In this document: positions 1 through 7,795 of the stretch, in pieces
Numbering within the stretch: position 1 is the stretch's first letter
Layout of the letters: every line of letters starts with the position of its first letter
Source: Celeribacter baekdonensis
GTDB taxonomy: Bacteria; Pseudomonadota; Alphaproteobacteria; Rhodobacterales; Rhodobacteraceae
Reading direction: 5' to 3'
DNA length: 64,000 bases
NCBI RefSeq assembly: GCF_900102315.1
Contig: NZ_FNBL01000015.1
Location: 1 to 64,000 of the forward strand
Notes under the pieces: generated by a model
The model's input: only the letters and a program-made list of their open reading frames with translations
The model's database searches: none
Told to the model about the DNA's origin: nothing
Translations under genes and position numbers: made by a program

Positions 1-513
1 GCGGCGGCAGGCAGGGGCTTTAGAAAAGGCGGGTTCGGGGGGATCGGCGTTGACGCTCTCGCCAAGGAGGCGGGCCTGACATCGGGCGCGTTCTACGCCC
101 ATCTTGGCTCCAAGGCCGGAGCCTTTCGCATGGCTGTCGACGATGGGCTGGGTTTTCTTCTGAACGGAATCGAGGACTTCCAAGCCCGGCACGGTGCGGA
201 CTGGCGGGACAAGTTCGTCGATTTCTACCTCGGTGACAGGATGGCCACAGGTCTGGACGAGGCTTGCGCCCTGCCAACCCTGACCGCCGATGTCGCGCGC
301 GCGGATGACGAGACGCGGCACGCCTATGCGGAGGGTTTGACGGAGATCGTGGACAAGATTGCAAATGGACCCGGCCAGCGGATGTCGCGCGATCAGGTCT
401 GGGCGCTTGTTGCGGTGCTGTCGGGTGCGGCGGGCATGGCGCGCGCGGTGACGGACCCGACGTTGCGCGAGGAGGTCCTCGCTGCGGCGGCCCAGGCCGC
501 GAAAGCGATCTAA
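1..513 (+). CDS. TetR/AcrR-family transcriptional regulator, 5' end cut by window edge
   Basis: The frame is open from base 1 to a TAA at 511-513; the true start lies outside the window. The first 45 codons carry the end of a TetR DNA-binding domain, with the recognition-helix pattern GLTSGAFYAHLGSKAGAF, followed by about 125 residues of helical ligand-binding domain. The first internal ATG, at 130, would remove the helix-turn-helix, so it is not the start. The gene is convergent with the cytochrome gene and their stop regions overlap by four bases. Target and ligand cannot be read from the sequence. The neighbouring sulfite module has its own ArsR regulator, so a link to it is not implied. 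Confidence 0.85.
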   Translation, partial: AAAGRGFRKGGFGGIGVDALAKEAGLTSGAFYAHLGSKAGAFRMAVDDGLGFLLNGIEDFQARHGADWRDKFVDFYLGDRMATGLDEACALPTLTADVARADDETRHAYAEGLTEIVDKIANGPGQRMSRDQVWALVAVLSGAAGMARAVTDPTLREEVLAAAAQAAKAI

Positions 514-1175
514 TCGGCGGATCCGGCGTTGGACTGAGTGCCGCGTGACCGAGTTGGATTTGGGTGGTGAACAGCCGCAGCTGTTTCGGGGTCAAGAACA
601 ACACGCGCCGCGCCGGGCATCGAGACCTGCGGCAGGCTTGATCGGTCGAGCACACCGGCCTTTGGCAACACGCCATTCCGGTAGAGAATCCAAGCCGTCA
701 CAGCATAGATTTCGTTGTCCGTCAGGGTGCCGGGCGCGCCATAGGGCATCGCGCGCCGGACATAGGCGAACAGGCTTGTCGCATGCGGCCACATGCCGCC
801 TGCGGACAGGATCAGGATCGGGTGACTGTTGATGCGCACAGGTCGCAGCGGGTCGCCGAAACCGAACACTCCATCCGACCCGATCAGCCGCGCGTTCGGC
901 CCCTCGACACCCGTCGCCCCATGGCACGAGGCGCATTGCTGCGCATAGACTTGCGCGCCCTCTGCCACGCCGCCGCGCCCTTCGGGCAGATTGCGCCCAT
1001 CGGGCCAGATTGTGCGGAGCGCTTCGGGCAGGTCAACCTCTTCGAACGGCTGGCCAAGGGCGGGGGTCGGGGACCCTGTGATCGCGGGTTGATCGGACAC
1101 CTGCGACAGCGCGGCGTTGACGGCGAATACTGCGGTGGTGAAAGCGATGAGGGCCAGGAGGGCGATCTTAGGCAT
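510..1175 (-). CDS. Mono-heme cytochrome c, SoxD-like partner of the sulfite dehydrogenase
   Basis: The 221-residue protein has an N-terminal hydrophobic segment (about residues 3-22) acting as signal peptide or anchor, then one class I cytochrome c domain. The heme site is CASCH at 81-85 and the probable axial methionine is M143 in RRAMPYGAPGTL, a stretch typical of SoxD. Classical SoxD is larger and carries two hemes; this protein stops after one heme domain plus a short polar tail. The start overlaps the upstream soxC-like gene by eight bases, so the two are translationally coupled. Inference: it takes electrons from the molybdenum subunit in the periplasm and passes them to the respiratory chain. 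Confidence 0.85.
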   Translation of the reverse strand: MPKIALLALIAFTTAVFAVNAALSQVSDQPAITGSPTPALGQPFEEVDLPEALRTIWPDGRNLPEGRGGVAEGAQVYAQQCASCHGATGVEGPNARLIGSDGVFGFGDPLRPVRINSHPILILSAGGMWPHATSLFAYVRRAMPYGAPGTLTDNEIYAVTAWILYRNGVLPKAGVLDRSSLPQVSMPGAARVVLDPETAAAVHHPNPTRSRGTQSNAGSAD

Positions 1176-2394
1176 AGTGGTTTTTCACCTCGCCGGATCG
1201 GTTGATCGACCAGGCCTGAATAGCGTTGAAGTGGTTGAAGGAATGCCCGGCGAAAATGTCGTGCCAGATGTCCCGTGTCGGTTGCATGTCTCCGGTCTCG
1301 TCTGTGGCGCGGCTCATCAGGATGGCGCGCTCGTTGTGCCAGTCCCACGGCAGGGAAAAGCGCGTCAGTGCTTTGGGCTGCACCGGGGCCTGTAGCCTTG
1401 CCTCGGTCCAAGTGCGCCCGCCGTCGACCGACAGTTCCACCCGCGCGATCCGCCCGCGCCCGGACCAGGCCAGCCCTTCGATCTGGCGCGGTCCCGGCGC
1501 GATCACCTGTTGCCCCGAGGGCGCGGTGATGACTGATTTGACCGACATCGCAAGGCTCATCATGCGCAGTTTCCCGTTTGCAAGCGGATCGGCATAGAGA
1601 CCGGATTCGTCCTTGCTCCATGCTGGACGGTCGGCCAGTTCAAGACGGTGGAGCCACTTGATCTGCGCGTTGCCTTCCCAGCCGGGCATCAGGATGCGCA
1701 TCGGATACCCCTGCGAGGGGCGCAGCGGTTCGCCATTCTGATAGAGGGCGAGCATTCCTTCCGCGACGAGGGGGCGCAGCGGCAGGCTGCGCATATGCCG
1801 GCCGCCATCGGCCCCCTCGGCGATGACCCAGGTGGCGGCCGGATCAATCCCCGCCTCGTCGAACAGAATGCGAAGGGGGATGCCGGTCCATTCGGCGGCG
1901 GAAATTTGCCCTGACACGTCACCCAGCGTCATGTCGCGGGCCCATGGCGATACGGCATTGGTGGCCGAGTTCCCCGCGCATTCGATAAAGGCCGTGCGGG
2001 TCACCAGCGGATAGCGGGCGAGGCTGTTCAGATCAAAGCTCAGGGGGCGCGCGACCATGCCGTGGAGGACCAGCCGGTGCTCTGCCGGGTCGATGTCGGG
2101 AATGCCGTTGTGATGCACGGCGAAATGCAGGCCATTCGGCGTGATCGTGCCGCGCAGGTGTTCCAGCGGCGTATGCCAGATTTCAAAACCGGGCGAATCC
2201 GCCGCCGGGCGCCGAACGACATTGGCCACGCGGGGGCCGGGCAGGCCATAGGGCAGGTCGTCATCGCCGAGGGTTTGCATCCACGGCATCAACCCGTCCT
2301 GAGCGGCACTGGTTTGTGCCGTCACCGCGGCTCCGGTCAGCCCGGCCAGAAGGCTCCGCCGGTTCAGCCGTAGTTTGTTTGCATATGGACGCAT
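1168..2394 (-). CDS. soxC: SoxC-like sulfite dehydrogenase, molybdopterin subunit
   Basis: The 408-residue protein belongs to the sulfite oxidase/SoxC molybdoenzyme family. A twin-arginine signal is visible (NRRSLLAGLTGAAVTAQ, residues 11-27), indicating folded export to the periplasm. The molybdenum-ligating cysteine is C139 in AFIECAGNS, and HRLVLHGMVARPLSFDLNS (106-124) is typical of SoxC. The C-terminal third, from about residue 290, is the Ig-like dimerisation domain (VELSVDGGRTWTEA). It lies 25 bp downstream of the ArsR gene and overlaps the cytochrome gene, forming a three-gene operon. No soxXYZAB genes are visible, so it may work as a free sulfite:cytochrome c oxidoreductase rather than in a full Sox complex. 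Confidence 0.88.
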   Translation of the reverse strand: MRPYANKLRLNRRSLLAGLTGAAVTAQTSAAQDGLMPWMQTLGDDDLPYGLPGPRVANVVRRPAADSPGFEIWHTPLEHLRGTITPNGLHFAVHHNGIPDIDPAEHRLVLHGMVARPLSFDLNSLARYPLVTRTAFIECAGNSATNAVSPWARDMTLGDVSGQISAAEWTGIPLRILFDEAGIDPAATWVIAEGADGGRHMRSLPLRPLVAEGMLALYQNGEPLRPSQGYPMRILMPGWEGNAQIKWLHRLELADRPAWSKDESGLYADPLANGKLRMMSLAMSVKSVITAPSGQQVIAPGPRQIEGLAWSGRGRIARVELSVDGGRTWTEARLQAPVQPKALTRFSLPWDWHNERAILMSRATDETGDMQPTRDIWHDIFAGHSFNHFNAIQAWSINRSGEVKNHYA

Positions 2395-2419
2395 GAATGC
2401 ACCTATTTGGTCAAAAAAG

Positions 2420-2749
2420 TCACTCTTCAGGACAGCAGGCCGCGACGACGGCGCGCATCTGCTCGGTCATCGCTTCAAGCCGTCGCAGGATCGCCGGGCC
2501 ATCGACGTCGCAGAGCGTTTGTCGCCCGACATTTTCGCAGCTGACGATGCCCGCTTCGCGCAGAATGCGGATGTGGCGCGAGATGACGGAACGGTCTTGC
2601 GGGAATCCTTCGGCAATGGACGAAATATCGGCCCGACCAAGCGCAAACATGCGCCGCAGAATCGCGACACGCGCCGGGTCCTGAAGGGCGGCGAACATCC
2701 GGTCGTCCAACATATCGGTACAGCTTTGGATATAGGATTCGGTCTGCAT
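2420..2749 (-). CDS. ArsR-family repressor, first gene of the sulfite operon
   Basis: The 109-residue protein has a winged helix-turn-helix typical of ArsR/SmtB: FAALQDPARVAILRRMF leads into the recognition helix DRSVISRHIRILREAGIVS. It contains five cysteines (in SYIQSCTD, VSCENV, TLCDVD and the C-terminal AACCPEE). A thiol or persulfide switch is therefore possible; ArsR-type SoxR/BigR/SqrR proteins sense sulfur compounds this way. That assignment is inference. It is transcribed with soxC and the cytochrome gene and probably autoregulates the operon through the palindrome at 2786-2803, 37 bp upstream of its ATG. Confidence 0.88.
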   Translation of the reverse strand: MQTESYIQSCTDMLDDRMFAALQDPARVAILRRMFALGRADISSIAEGFPQDRSVISRHIRILREAGIVSCENVGRQTLCDVDGPAILRRLEAMTEQMRAVVAACCPEE

Positions 2750-2785
2750 GGCCCTGCTCAGTCAATTTTCATCGCCCAGTATATA

Positions 2786-2803
2786 TGTGCATAAATATGC
2801 ACA
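2786..2803. promoter_or_regulatory. 18-bp perfect palindrome, probable ArsR operator
   Basis: TGTGCATA-AA-TATGCACA is a perfect inverted repeat with a 2-bp centre. It sits 37-54 bp upstream of the arsR start on the minus strand, where an autoregulated promoter would lie. ArsR-family dimers bind short AT-centred palindromes of this size. No gene reads away from it to the right for more than 450 bp, so it most likely serves the arsR-soxC-cytochrome operon. Confidence 0.7.
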
Positions 2804-3267
2804 CGTCAAGCCTGCGCTTGGACCGCGAAACAGCGGACCCGATCCAATCCTGTCGCAGACGCTTGCGCGCGCTCAGAGACGTAGCGCTTCGTTGCGGGAT
2901 TTGAACGCAGGAAACGGATAAACGGCACGCCCGACTGGGCAGCGCTACCCCGACCATCTCCACCCGGTCGAGCGCTCACTGTCTAGCCTCCCCGTTGTGC
3001 CCTAAGGAAGGGGTCTCATTCTGCGCCGATTGATGGCGATGGAATGTGTTGAAGGCGTGAGACGGGTCGTGATCGATTTCCATGCATCGATTTCCATGCA
3101 AGGACAGCGACCATGGCATTCGATCCGTCGGTGACACCTGTCGAAGCCATTGCCGCCGCTTTGGCCTTTGCCGGATATTCGCCAAAGTGTATTTTGTGAC
3201 GATTATGACCGATGCCTTCTCGACGATGTCGAAATTCTTTGACGTTATGTCACGCAAAAGTCGGGCT
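2804..3267. other. Intergenic region without a convincing gene
   Basis: No open frame here has a ribosome-binding site and coding character. It holds a 14-bp tandem duplication (3072-3099). On the minus strand near 2890-2912 there is also a T-loop-like string (GTTCAAATCCCGC) that resembles the 3' arm of a tRNA but lacks a pairing 5' stem and a CCA end. I see no transposase or integrase fragment. Confidence 0.5.
3072..3099 (+). repeat. 14-bp tandem duplication
   Basis: The unit ATCGATTTCCATGC occurs twice in direct succession (3072-3085 and 3086-3099) in non-coding DNA. Confidence 0.9.
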
Positions 3268-3295
3268 TGGCTCAGCCATGTAGCGATCTGAGCCA
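3268..3295 (-). terminator. Hairpin at the 3' end of the ABC exporter operon
   Basis: The arms TGGCTCAG and CTGAGCCA (8 bp, 12-nt loop) form a perfect stem. In the minus-strand direction it is followed by AGCCCGACTTTT. The hairpin spans the last codons and stop of the 45-residue protein and is the best candidate terminator of the exporter operon, although the T-run is short and offset. Confidence 0.5.
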
Positions 3296-3409
3296 GTCGA
3301 CAATGTCGCTGTTGAGCGCGAAGTGCAGAGTGGCCATCGCCGCGCCGATCAGCCCGATCGTCAGGACGGCCTTTAGCCAGATGTTGCGTGGTTTGCGTTG
3401 CATCGTCAT
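3272..3409 (-). CDS. Small single-span membrane protein of the ABC exporter operon (45 aa)
   Basis: The ATG at 3409 is preceded by TAGGAG six bases upstream, and this Shine-Dalgarno overlaps the TAG stop of the permease gene, so translation is probably coupled. The frame encodes 45 residues: a basic N-terminus (MTMQRKPRNIWLK), one hydrophobic helix (about residues 11-28) and a short polar tail ending LRSLHG. A second in-frame ATG lies two codons later. I do not recognise a family. Position suggests a small accessory subunit of the exporter; this is inference. A longer upstream reading of the frame would run inside the permease gene and is unlikely. Confidence 0.65.
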   Translation of the reverse strand: MTMQRKPRNIWLKAVLTIGLIGAAMATLHFALNSDIVDWLRSLHG

Positions 3410-3417
3410 GTCAGCTC

Positions 3418-5829
3418 CTATTGCTGGACAAGGGTTTCCCTCACGCTGAGGCGCGAGGCGTTGAATGCGGGGGGGAGTCCGGCCACAAGGGCGCCAACGA
3501 GCGACACGGCTGCCCACTCGCCCATCCCGCAGACGTCGGGTGTGAAGGGCAGGGCCATACCAAAGGTCATGCGCCCCACGATGATGTTGATCGCGGTACT
3601 GAGCGGAATGCTGACAAGGATCGCCGCCGGCAGACTGATCGACGCGATCACCAGCGACTCGGTCAAGAGATTGGTGACAATCTGCCGCCGTTGGCCGCCA
3701 ATGGCCCGGATGATGCCGAATTCGCGGGTGCGCTCGAGGACCGAAATGCCCTGCGCCGCCGTCAGCCCCAGAAATCCGACCGCCGCCATCAGCACCCCGA
3801 GCGCGAGCAGCAGGACGATGAGGATGTTGACATGACCGGAAACGGCGGCGTCCATCAGATTGCCGGTGACGACAAGCGAGATGCCGGCACCGGCCGCCTC
3901 GATTTGTTGTCCGACGCGATCCACAACAGCTTCGACCTCGGCGGGAGAACGTGCGGCGTTTACGACGCGGAGCGCGTTTATACCGCTTTCGCCGGTCATT
4001 GCCGCGACATCGGTGTCTGCCGCGAAGACTGATGCAGGCGTCATATATTGGCGGATGACCGCGGCGAGTGGCAATTCAAGGCGCTTGCCGTCCAGCGAAA
4101 GGTTCACCTGTTCGCCGATCCTGGGCCTGCCGAGCAACGCCCATGCCCCCTGATTGACCACCATTTGACCGTCGAGGCGCTCCACTGGCAGGGCGCCTTC
4201 GAGACCCTGAAACCGCGCCAGTTCCTGTGTGCCGGGCAGGGCATAAAGGGTCATCGACCCGTGGCCACCGTCCGGATAGGTGCGCACCAGCGCGACTCCG
4301 TCGCCACGCATCCTCGCCGCTTCAAGGCGCATCATGGGCGCGGCGAAAATGACATCGGGGGTCGCAGCGGCAATCGCGGCCACCCTGTTGCGGTCGAGCG
4401 GGCGGGTCAGCCGGAACTCGGCGTCGTAGCCACGTTCTGCGGCGGCGATATCGACCGAAGCCTGATAGGAGACCGAGACAGTGCCCGCAGTCATGTACAT
4501 GGCACCTGCCAAGCCGAGCAGCGTCAGGATCATCATGGTCCTGCGCCGCCGCCGGAAGGCGCCGCGCAAAGCCAGCAAGGTCTGCCCGCTGGTGCCGAAA
4601 AGGCGCGCGACGAACCGGTTCAGGCGGCCACCGGCACCGGAACTCCGCCCGATCCCGAGATCGGACAAGGCCGCAACCACTGTCGTTCCGGTCGCCCGAA
4701 ATATCGGTCTCAACGCAAAAAGCACCGGTATCAGCAAGCCAGTGACCAGCCATGCGGCGAACAGGGCCGGTGGCGTGGAGGCATCCACGATGTCGAAATT
4801 GAGAAGGTCCGCGATAATGCCGGCCAGTCCCCGGCCCAGCGCAATGCCAATCGGTAGGGCGACAAACAACATTGTTGCAGCAATGATCGCAATGCCCGTG
4901 ATATAGAGTGTGCTGATCTGCGCGGTGCGCGCGCCGATGGTCTTCATGATCGCGATCTGCCGGATCTGCTGCGCCATCAGGCCCTCGACGGTGATCGACA
5001 CCAGGACCGCGCTGAGCAGGAAGGCCAGAACGCCGAAGGCGAGGAACAGCCCCAAAATGCCGCGCATCTGCCCTTCATGTGGATGCAGGCCGGCATTGGG
5101 GGCCTGAACCAGATGGACGTTGTGCCCCGCCGCCTCCAAAGCGATGGCGATCCCGGCCAACGTCTGGTCCACAAGGGCTTGGTCGAAGGGATCCTCGGCG
5201 ACCAGCACCTTGATCCATTCGAGGGCGGATTGGCCGCCCAATGCGACGAAAGTCTGTTGACTGAGATAGGCGTAGATCGTCTGCTCTTGCTCGGCGGGGG
5301 CAAGGGAGGGATCGAACACCGTGCCGGCGACGAGAACGGGTACAAATCCGCTGCCGGGGATCTCGATGGAAAGACGTTCGCCGAGACCGATGCCGGCCAG
5401 ATCGAGTGCCCTGCGCTCCAGATGGACCGCATTGGCCGGCGGCGACGCCATTTGTTCTTCGATCCGCAGCGTATTGAGGCTTTGGTCCAGCGGATTGGGC
5501 GAGACGAACAGAAGCGCGCGGCCCGTCCGGCCGTCGGGATAGCGGACGCGGGTCTCGACAATGGAGAGCGGTTCAGCGGCTGCGACATTGTCCATGCCGC
5601 GCACCTGCGCGACGAGGGTCTGGTCGACCTCTCCGATATCTAAAATGCCCGATGCCGGATTGGTGCCGAGATAATTGGCGCTGATCTCGCGGGTGAGGAT
5701 CGCATAGGCATTGGTGATCGCGATCGTCGTGAGAAGACCGATCGCCATTGCCGCGATCACCAGGGCGAGGCGGCCCTTGATGGAGCCGAAATCGGCGATG
5801 AGCTTTCGCCAGCGGGGCGGGATCGTCAT
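3418..5829 (-). CDS. FtsX/MacB-like ABC transporter permease
   Basis: The 803-residue inner-membrane protein has the duplicated FtsX layout. A first membrane helix (about residues 18-42) is followed by a large periplasmic domain, three helices near 265-390, another helix near 430-455, a second periplasmic domain, and three C-terminal helices near 670-800. Such permeases work with MacB/LolD-type ATPases to move lipoproteins, lipids or peptides or to remodel the envelope, driven by ATP without passing substrate through a channel. Its start overlaps the ATPase stop (ATGA), and the small membrane protein follows within 9 bases. The substrate is unknown. Confidence 0.9.
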   Translation of the reverse strand: MTIPPRWRKLIADFGSIKGRLALVIAAMAIGLLTTIAITNAYAILTREISANYLGTNPASGILDIGEVDQTLVAQVRGMDNVAAAEPLSIVETRVRYPDGRTGRALLFVSPNPLDQSLNTLRIEEQMASPPANAVHLERRALDLAGIGLGERLSIEIPGSGFVPVLVAGTVFDPSLAPAEQEQTIYAYLSQQTFVALGGQSALEWIKVLVAEDPFDQALVDQTLAGIAIALEAAGHNVHLVQAPNAGLHPHEGQMRGILGLFLAFGVLAFLLSAVLVSITVEGLMAQQIRQIAIMKTIGARTAQISTLYITGIAIIAATMLFVALPIGIALGRGLAGIIADLLNFDIVDASTPPALFAAWLVTGLLIPVLFALRPIFRATGTTVVAALSDLGIGRSSGAGGRLNRFVARLFGTSGQTLLALRGAFRRRRRTMMILTLLGLAGAMYMTAGTVSVSYQASVDIAAAERGYDAEFRLTRPLDRNRVAAIAAATPDVIFAAPMMRLEAARMRGDGVALVRTYPDGGHGSMTLYALPGTQELARFQGLEGALPVERLDGQMVVNQGAWALLGRPRIGEQVNLSLDGKRLELPLAAVIRQYMTPASVFAADTDVAAMTGESGINALRVVNAARSPAEVEAVVDRVGQQIEAAGAGISLVVTGNLMDAAVSGHVNILIVLLLALGVLMAAVGFLGLTAAQGISVLERTREFGIIRAIGGQRRQIVTNLLTESLVIASISLPAAILVSIPLSTAINIIVGRMTFGMALPFTPDVCGMGEWAAVSLVGALVAGLPPAFNASRLSVRETLVQQ

Positions 5830-6551
5830 GTGACGTCTCCCAACTCGGCTGTGATCGCGCCGTCTGTAAGTTCAATCGTCCGGGTGAAATAGCTGGACAA
5901 GTCGCGCTCATGGGTCACCATCACCACAGCTTTGCCAGCCTCGCGTTGGGCGGCGAAAAGGTCCATCACCTCATGCGTGGTAGAGCTGTCGAGATTGCCG
6001 GTCGGCTCGTCGGCGACGATGATGCCAGGCTCGTTGGCAAGGGCGCGGGCAATGGCGGCACGCTGCTGCTGGCCGCCCGACATGTCGAACGGTAATTTTT
6101 CGGCCTGCTCGGCGATGCCCAGCCGTTCAAGGATTGCCATCGCCCGCTCGCGGCGCTCGCCGCGCGGGAAGGCATTGCAATAATCCATGGGCAGCATGGT
6201 GTTTTCCAGCACCGTGAGCGAGGGCAGGAGCTGGAAGAACTGGAAGACGACGCCGATTTCAAGGCCGCGCCAGCGCGCCAGGGATTCCTGGTTGAGATCG
6301 GTGATCACCGTGCCTCCATTGGCGCTCGACCAGATGTCGCCGCCCGACACGGCATCAAGGCCCGTCAGCAGGTTGACCAAGGTCGATTTGCCGCTACCCG
6401 ATTTGCCGACAATGGCCAGGAAGTCACCGGCATGGATATCAAGGGAAATATCATGAAGCGCCAGAAACTGACCGGATCCGGTCTCGAACGCCTTCGATAG
6501 ATGCCGCGCCGACAGGCGGGGGCCTTTGGGCGTGTTGCGCGGGAATTGCAT
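5826..6551 (-). CDS. ABC transporter ATPase, MacB/LolD type
   Basis: The 241-residue nucleotide-binding protein has Walker [10 protein letters not shown] (49-57), the signature MSGGQQQR (157-164) and Walker B leading into DEPTGNLD (181-188), as in the MacB/LolD/FtsE class. I chose the ATG at 6551, which has GGAGA seven bases upstream. A TTG at 6563 in the same frame would overlap that ribosome-binding site. The stop overlaps the permease start. The operon is transcribed divergently from a TetR gene, and the shared 160-bp region carries a palindrome, so induction through TetR release is likely. Confidence 0.92.
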   Translation of the reverse strand: MQFPRNTPKGPRLSARHLSKAFETGSGQFLALHDISLDIHAGDFLAIVGKSGSGKSTLVNLLTGLDAVSGGDIWSSANGGTVITDLNQESLARWRGLEIGVVFQFFQLLPSLTVLENTMLPMDYCNAFPRGERRERAMAILERLGIAEQAEKLPFDMSGGQQQRAAIARALANEPGIIVADEPTGNLDSSTTHEVMDLFAAQREAGKAVVMVTHERDLSSYFTRTIELTDGAITAELGDVT

Positions 6552-6581
6552 GGGCGTCTCCAACTCTTGCGGTCTGATATT

Positions 6582-6597
6582 ATGGACGGTTGTCCAT
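6582..6597. promoter_or_regulatory. Palindrome between the TetR and ABC exporter genes, probable TetR operator
   Basis: ATGGAC-GGTT-GTCCAT is a perfect 6-4-6 inverted repeat whose symmetry continues outward with one mismatch per side (AT..AT). It lies 31 bp upstream of the ATPase start and 115 bp upstream of the TetR start, where a repressor could control both promoters. Confidence 0.7.
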
Positions 6598-6712
6598 TAT
6601 TGATATACTGTCTATATTAGGGTGAGCGCATGTTGATCAATGCACTCGAAGAGGCAGTCGGCATGAATTGCTGGACGGTCGAAGGCCATTTCGTCCAGTA
6701 GGAGACGTTTTC

Positions 6713-7270
6713 ATGGATCGTCGTGTCAGAAGGACCAGGAACAGGTTGGTCGAAGCCATGGTGCATTGCGCCGGAAATGGCGACTGGGACGCCGTCAGCA
6801 TCCAGCAGATCTGCGACGCGGCGGACGTGGCGCGATCCACATTCTATCTGCATTTCCAGAACAAGGCGGAACTGTTGGACTATGCTTTCGCCTCTCTCGG
6901 CGAGGAGATGCGAAACACACCGGCAAGCCGTTCACTCGATGCGGACGGCGCGCTGGGGGTCTTGCCTGTCCTGTTCTCGTTCATGGTTGAAAAAGACCAT
7001 GGGTTCCTGTTCAGCCGCCGCCGCCCATCGGTTGCCACATTGCTGATCGGTTGGCGCCTAAAGGCGGTGATCACTGAAATGATCGCCGAGGAAATTGCGG
7101 AATCGGACCGGTTCCGCGCCACGCCGCTCCCTGTCATCGACTTCATCGCGGCCGGCGTCTTCGCCGCCATCGACAGCTGGTATCAACGCAACGAAAAGCC
7201 GTCCGTCAATGGCGTCATCGCCGGTCTCGATGGAATGATCTTGCGGCTTTTGGTGCCGGAAAACGGTTGA
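6713..7270 (+). CDS. TetR-family regulator, divergent from the ABC exporter
   Basis: The start is the ATG at 6713, with AGGAG eight bases upstream. The 185-residue protein has a TetR helix-turn-helix at about residues 28-50 (SIQQICDAADVARSTFYLHF) followed by an all-helical C-terminal domain with no recognised ligand motif. Because it faces away from the exporter operon and a palindrome lies between them, it is probably the repressor of that operon. The inducer cannot be inferred. Confidence 0.9.
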   Translation: MDRRVRRTRNRLVEAMVHCAGNGDWDAVSIQQICDAADVARSTFYLHFQNKAELLDYAFASLGEEMRNTPASRSLDADGALGVLPVLFSFMVEKDHGFLFSRRRPSVATLLIGWRLKAVITEMIAEEIAESDRFRATPLPVIDFIAAGVFAAIDSWYQRNEKPSVNGVIAGLDGMILRLLVPENG

Positions 7271-7511
7271 ACCGCCAAGAAAAAGGGGCGGCCACCGGGT
7301 TCAGCCACAGGTCTGCCGAACGCATGCTGGTTACTTCCGTCGTCCGAATGCGCGGCTTTCCAGATGACTGTCTTAAAAGCTCCGCAACCCGTGCCGGTTA
7401 TCGGCGGCACATGCGGGCCTGATGCTCCCTTCACTAGAATGGCCTTGATCGCTGTGGGACTCAGCATGGCTGGCAATGGGTCAAACCATTTGACGTTTCC
7501 GAGCGCTCTGC
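7271..7511. other. Non-coding stretch between the TetR gene and the phage-gene remnant
   Basis: The open frames here lack ribosome-binding sites and have no recognisable product. The segment separates the intact TetR gene from the decayed PrtN-like gene and may be the remains of an integrated element; no integrase fragment is visible. Confidence 0.4.
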
Positions 7512-7748
7512 TCAGGTCCAGCCGGTCATTTGACACAATTCCTTCTTGACAGCCTGGCGTCGCTTGTTGAGGTGGTCTGCCAGATCCTGTAGATGGACTC
7601 CCGTGGCGCATTTCTGACTGTGTTCCATTCGCATGAGCGGCAGTGCGATGTCGCCTGAGCTGAGCTTGCGAAGAAGCTTTTGCAGCGTCAGGTGCGAAAA
7701 GAAATTGCGACGGACCTCATCGAGCGGGATGACAGCCTTGCCGCCATA
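7512..7748 (-). pseudogene. Remnant of a PrtN-like (pyocin activator family) phage regulator
   Basis: Read on the minus strand, the frame ending at TGA 7512-7514 encodes YGGKAVIPLDEV, FFSHLTLQKLLRKLSSGDIA and GVHLQDLADHLNKRRQAVKK, a close match by eye to the PrtN family (usually about 85-95 residues). The N-terminal dozen residues that normally start the protein are missing. Upstream of the tyrosine the frame meets a TAA with no ATG, GTG or TTG between, so it cannot be translated normally. PrtN-like genes lie in prophages, often next to the integrase. The remnant ends about 45 bp from the start of dusA, a known integration target. Confidence 0.75.
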
Positions 7749-7795
7749 TGATGTCAGTCTGTCCGGCTTCGATATGGTTTAGGAGATATATGTAG

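Noticed and set aside
510-2394. A complete thiosulfate-oxidising Sox system
   Set aside because: Only a SoxC-like subunit and a one-heme cytochrome are present; soxX, Y, Z, A and B are not in the window.
2885-2985. A tRNA-like fragment on the minus strand (T-loop string GTTCAAATCCCGC)
   Set aside because: The 5' T-stem strand does not pair, no anticodon arm can be drawn and no CCA end exists. At most it is a relic, so it is not listed as an RNA gene.
7183-7611. A 142-codon minus-strand frame covering the gap before dusA
   Set aside because: It runs through the end of the TetR gene, has no family match, and is out of frame with the PrtN remnant, which is the real signal here.
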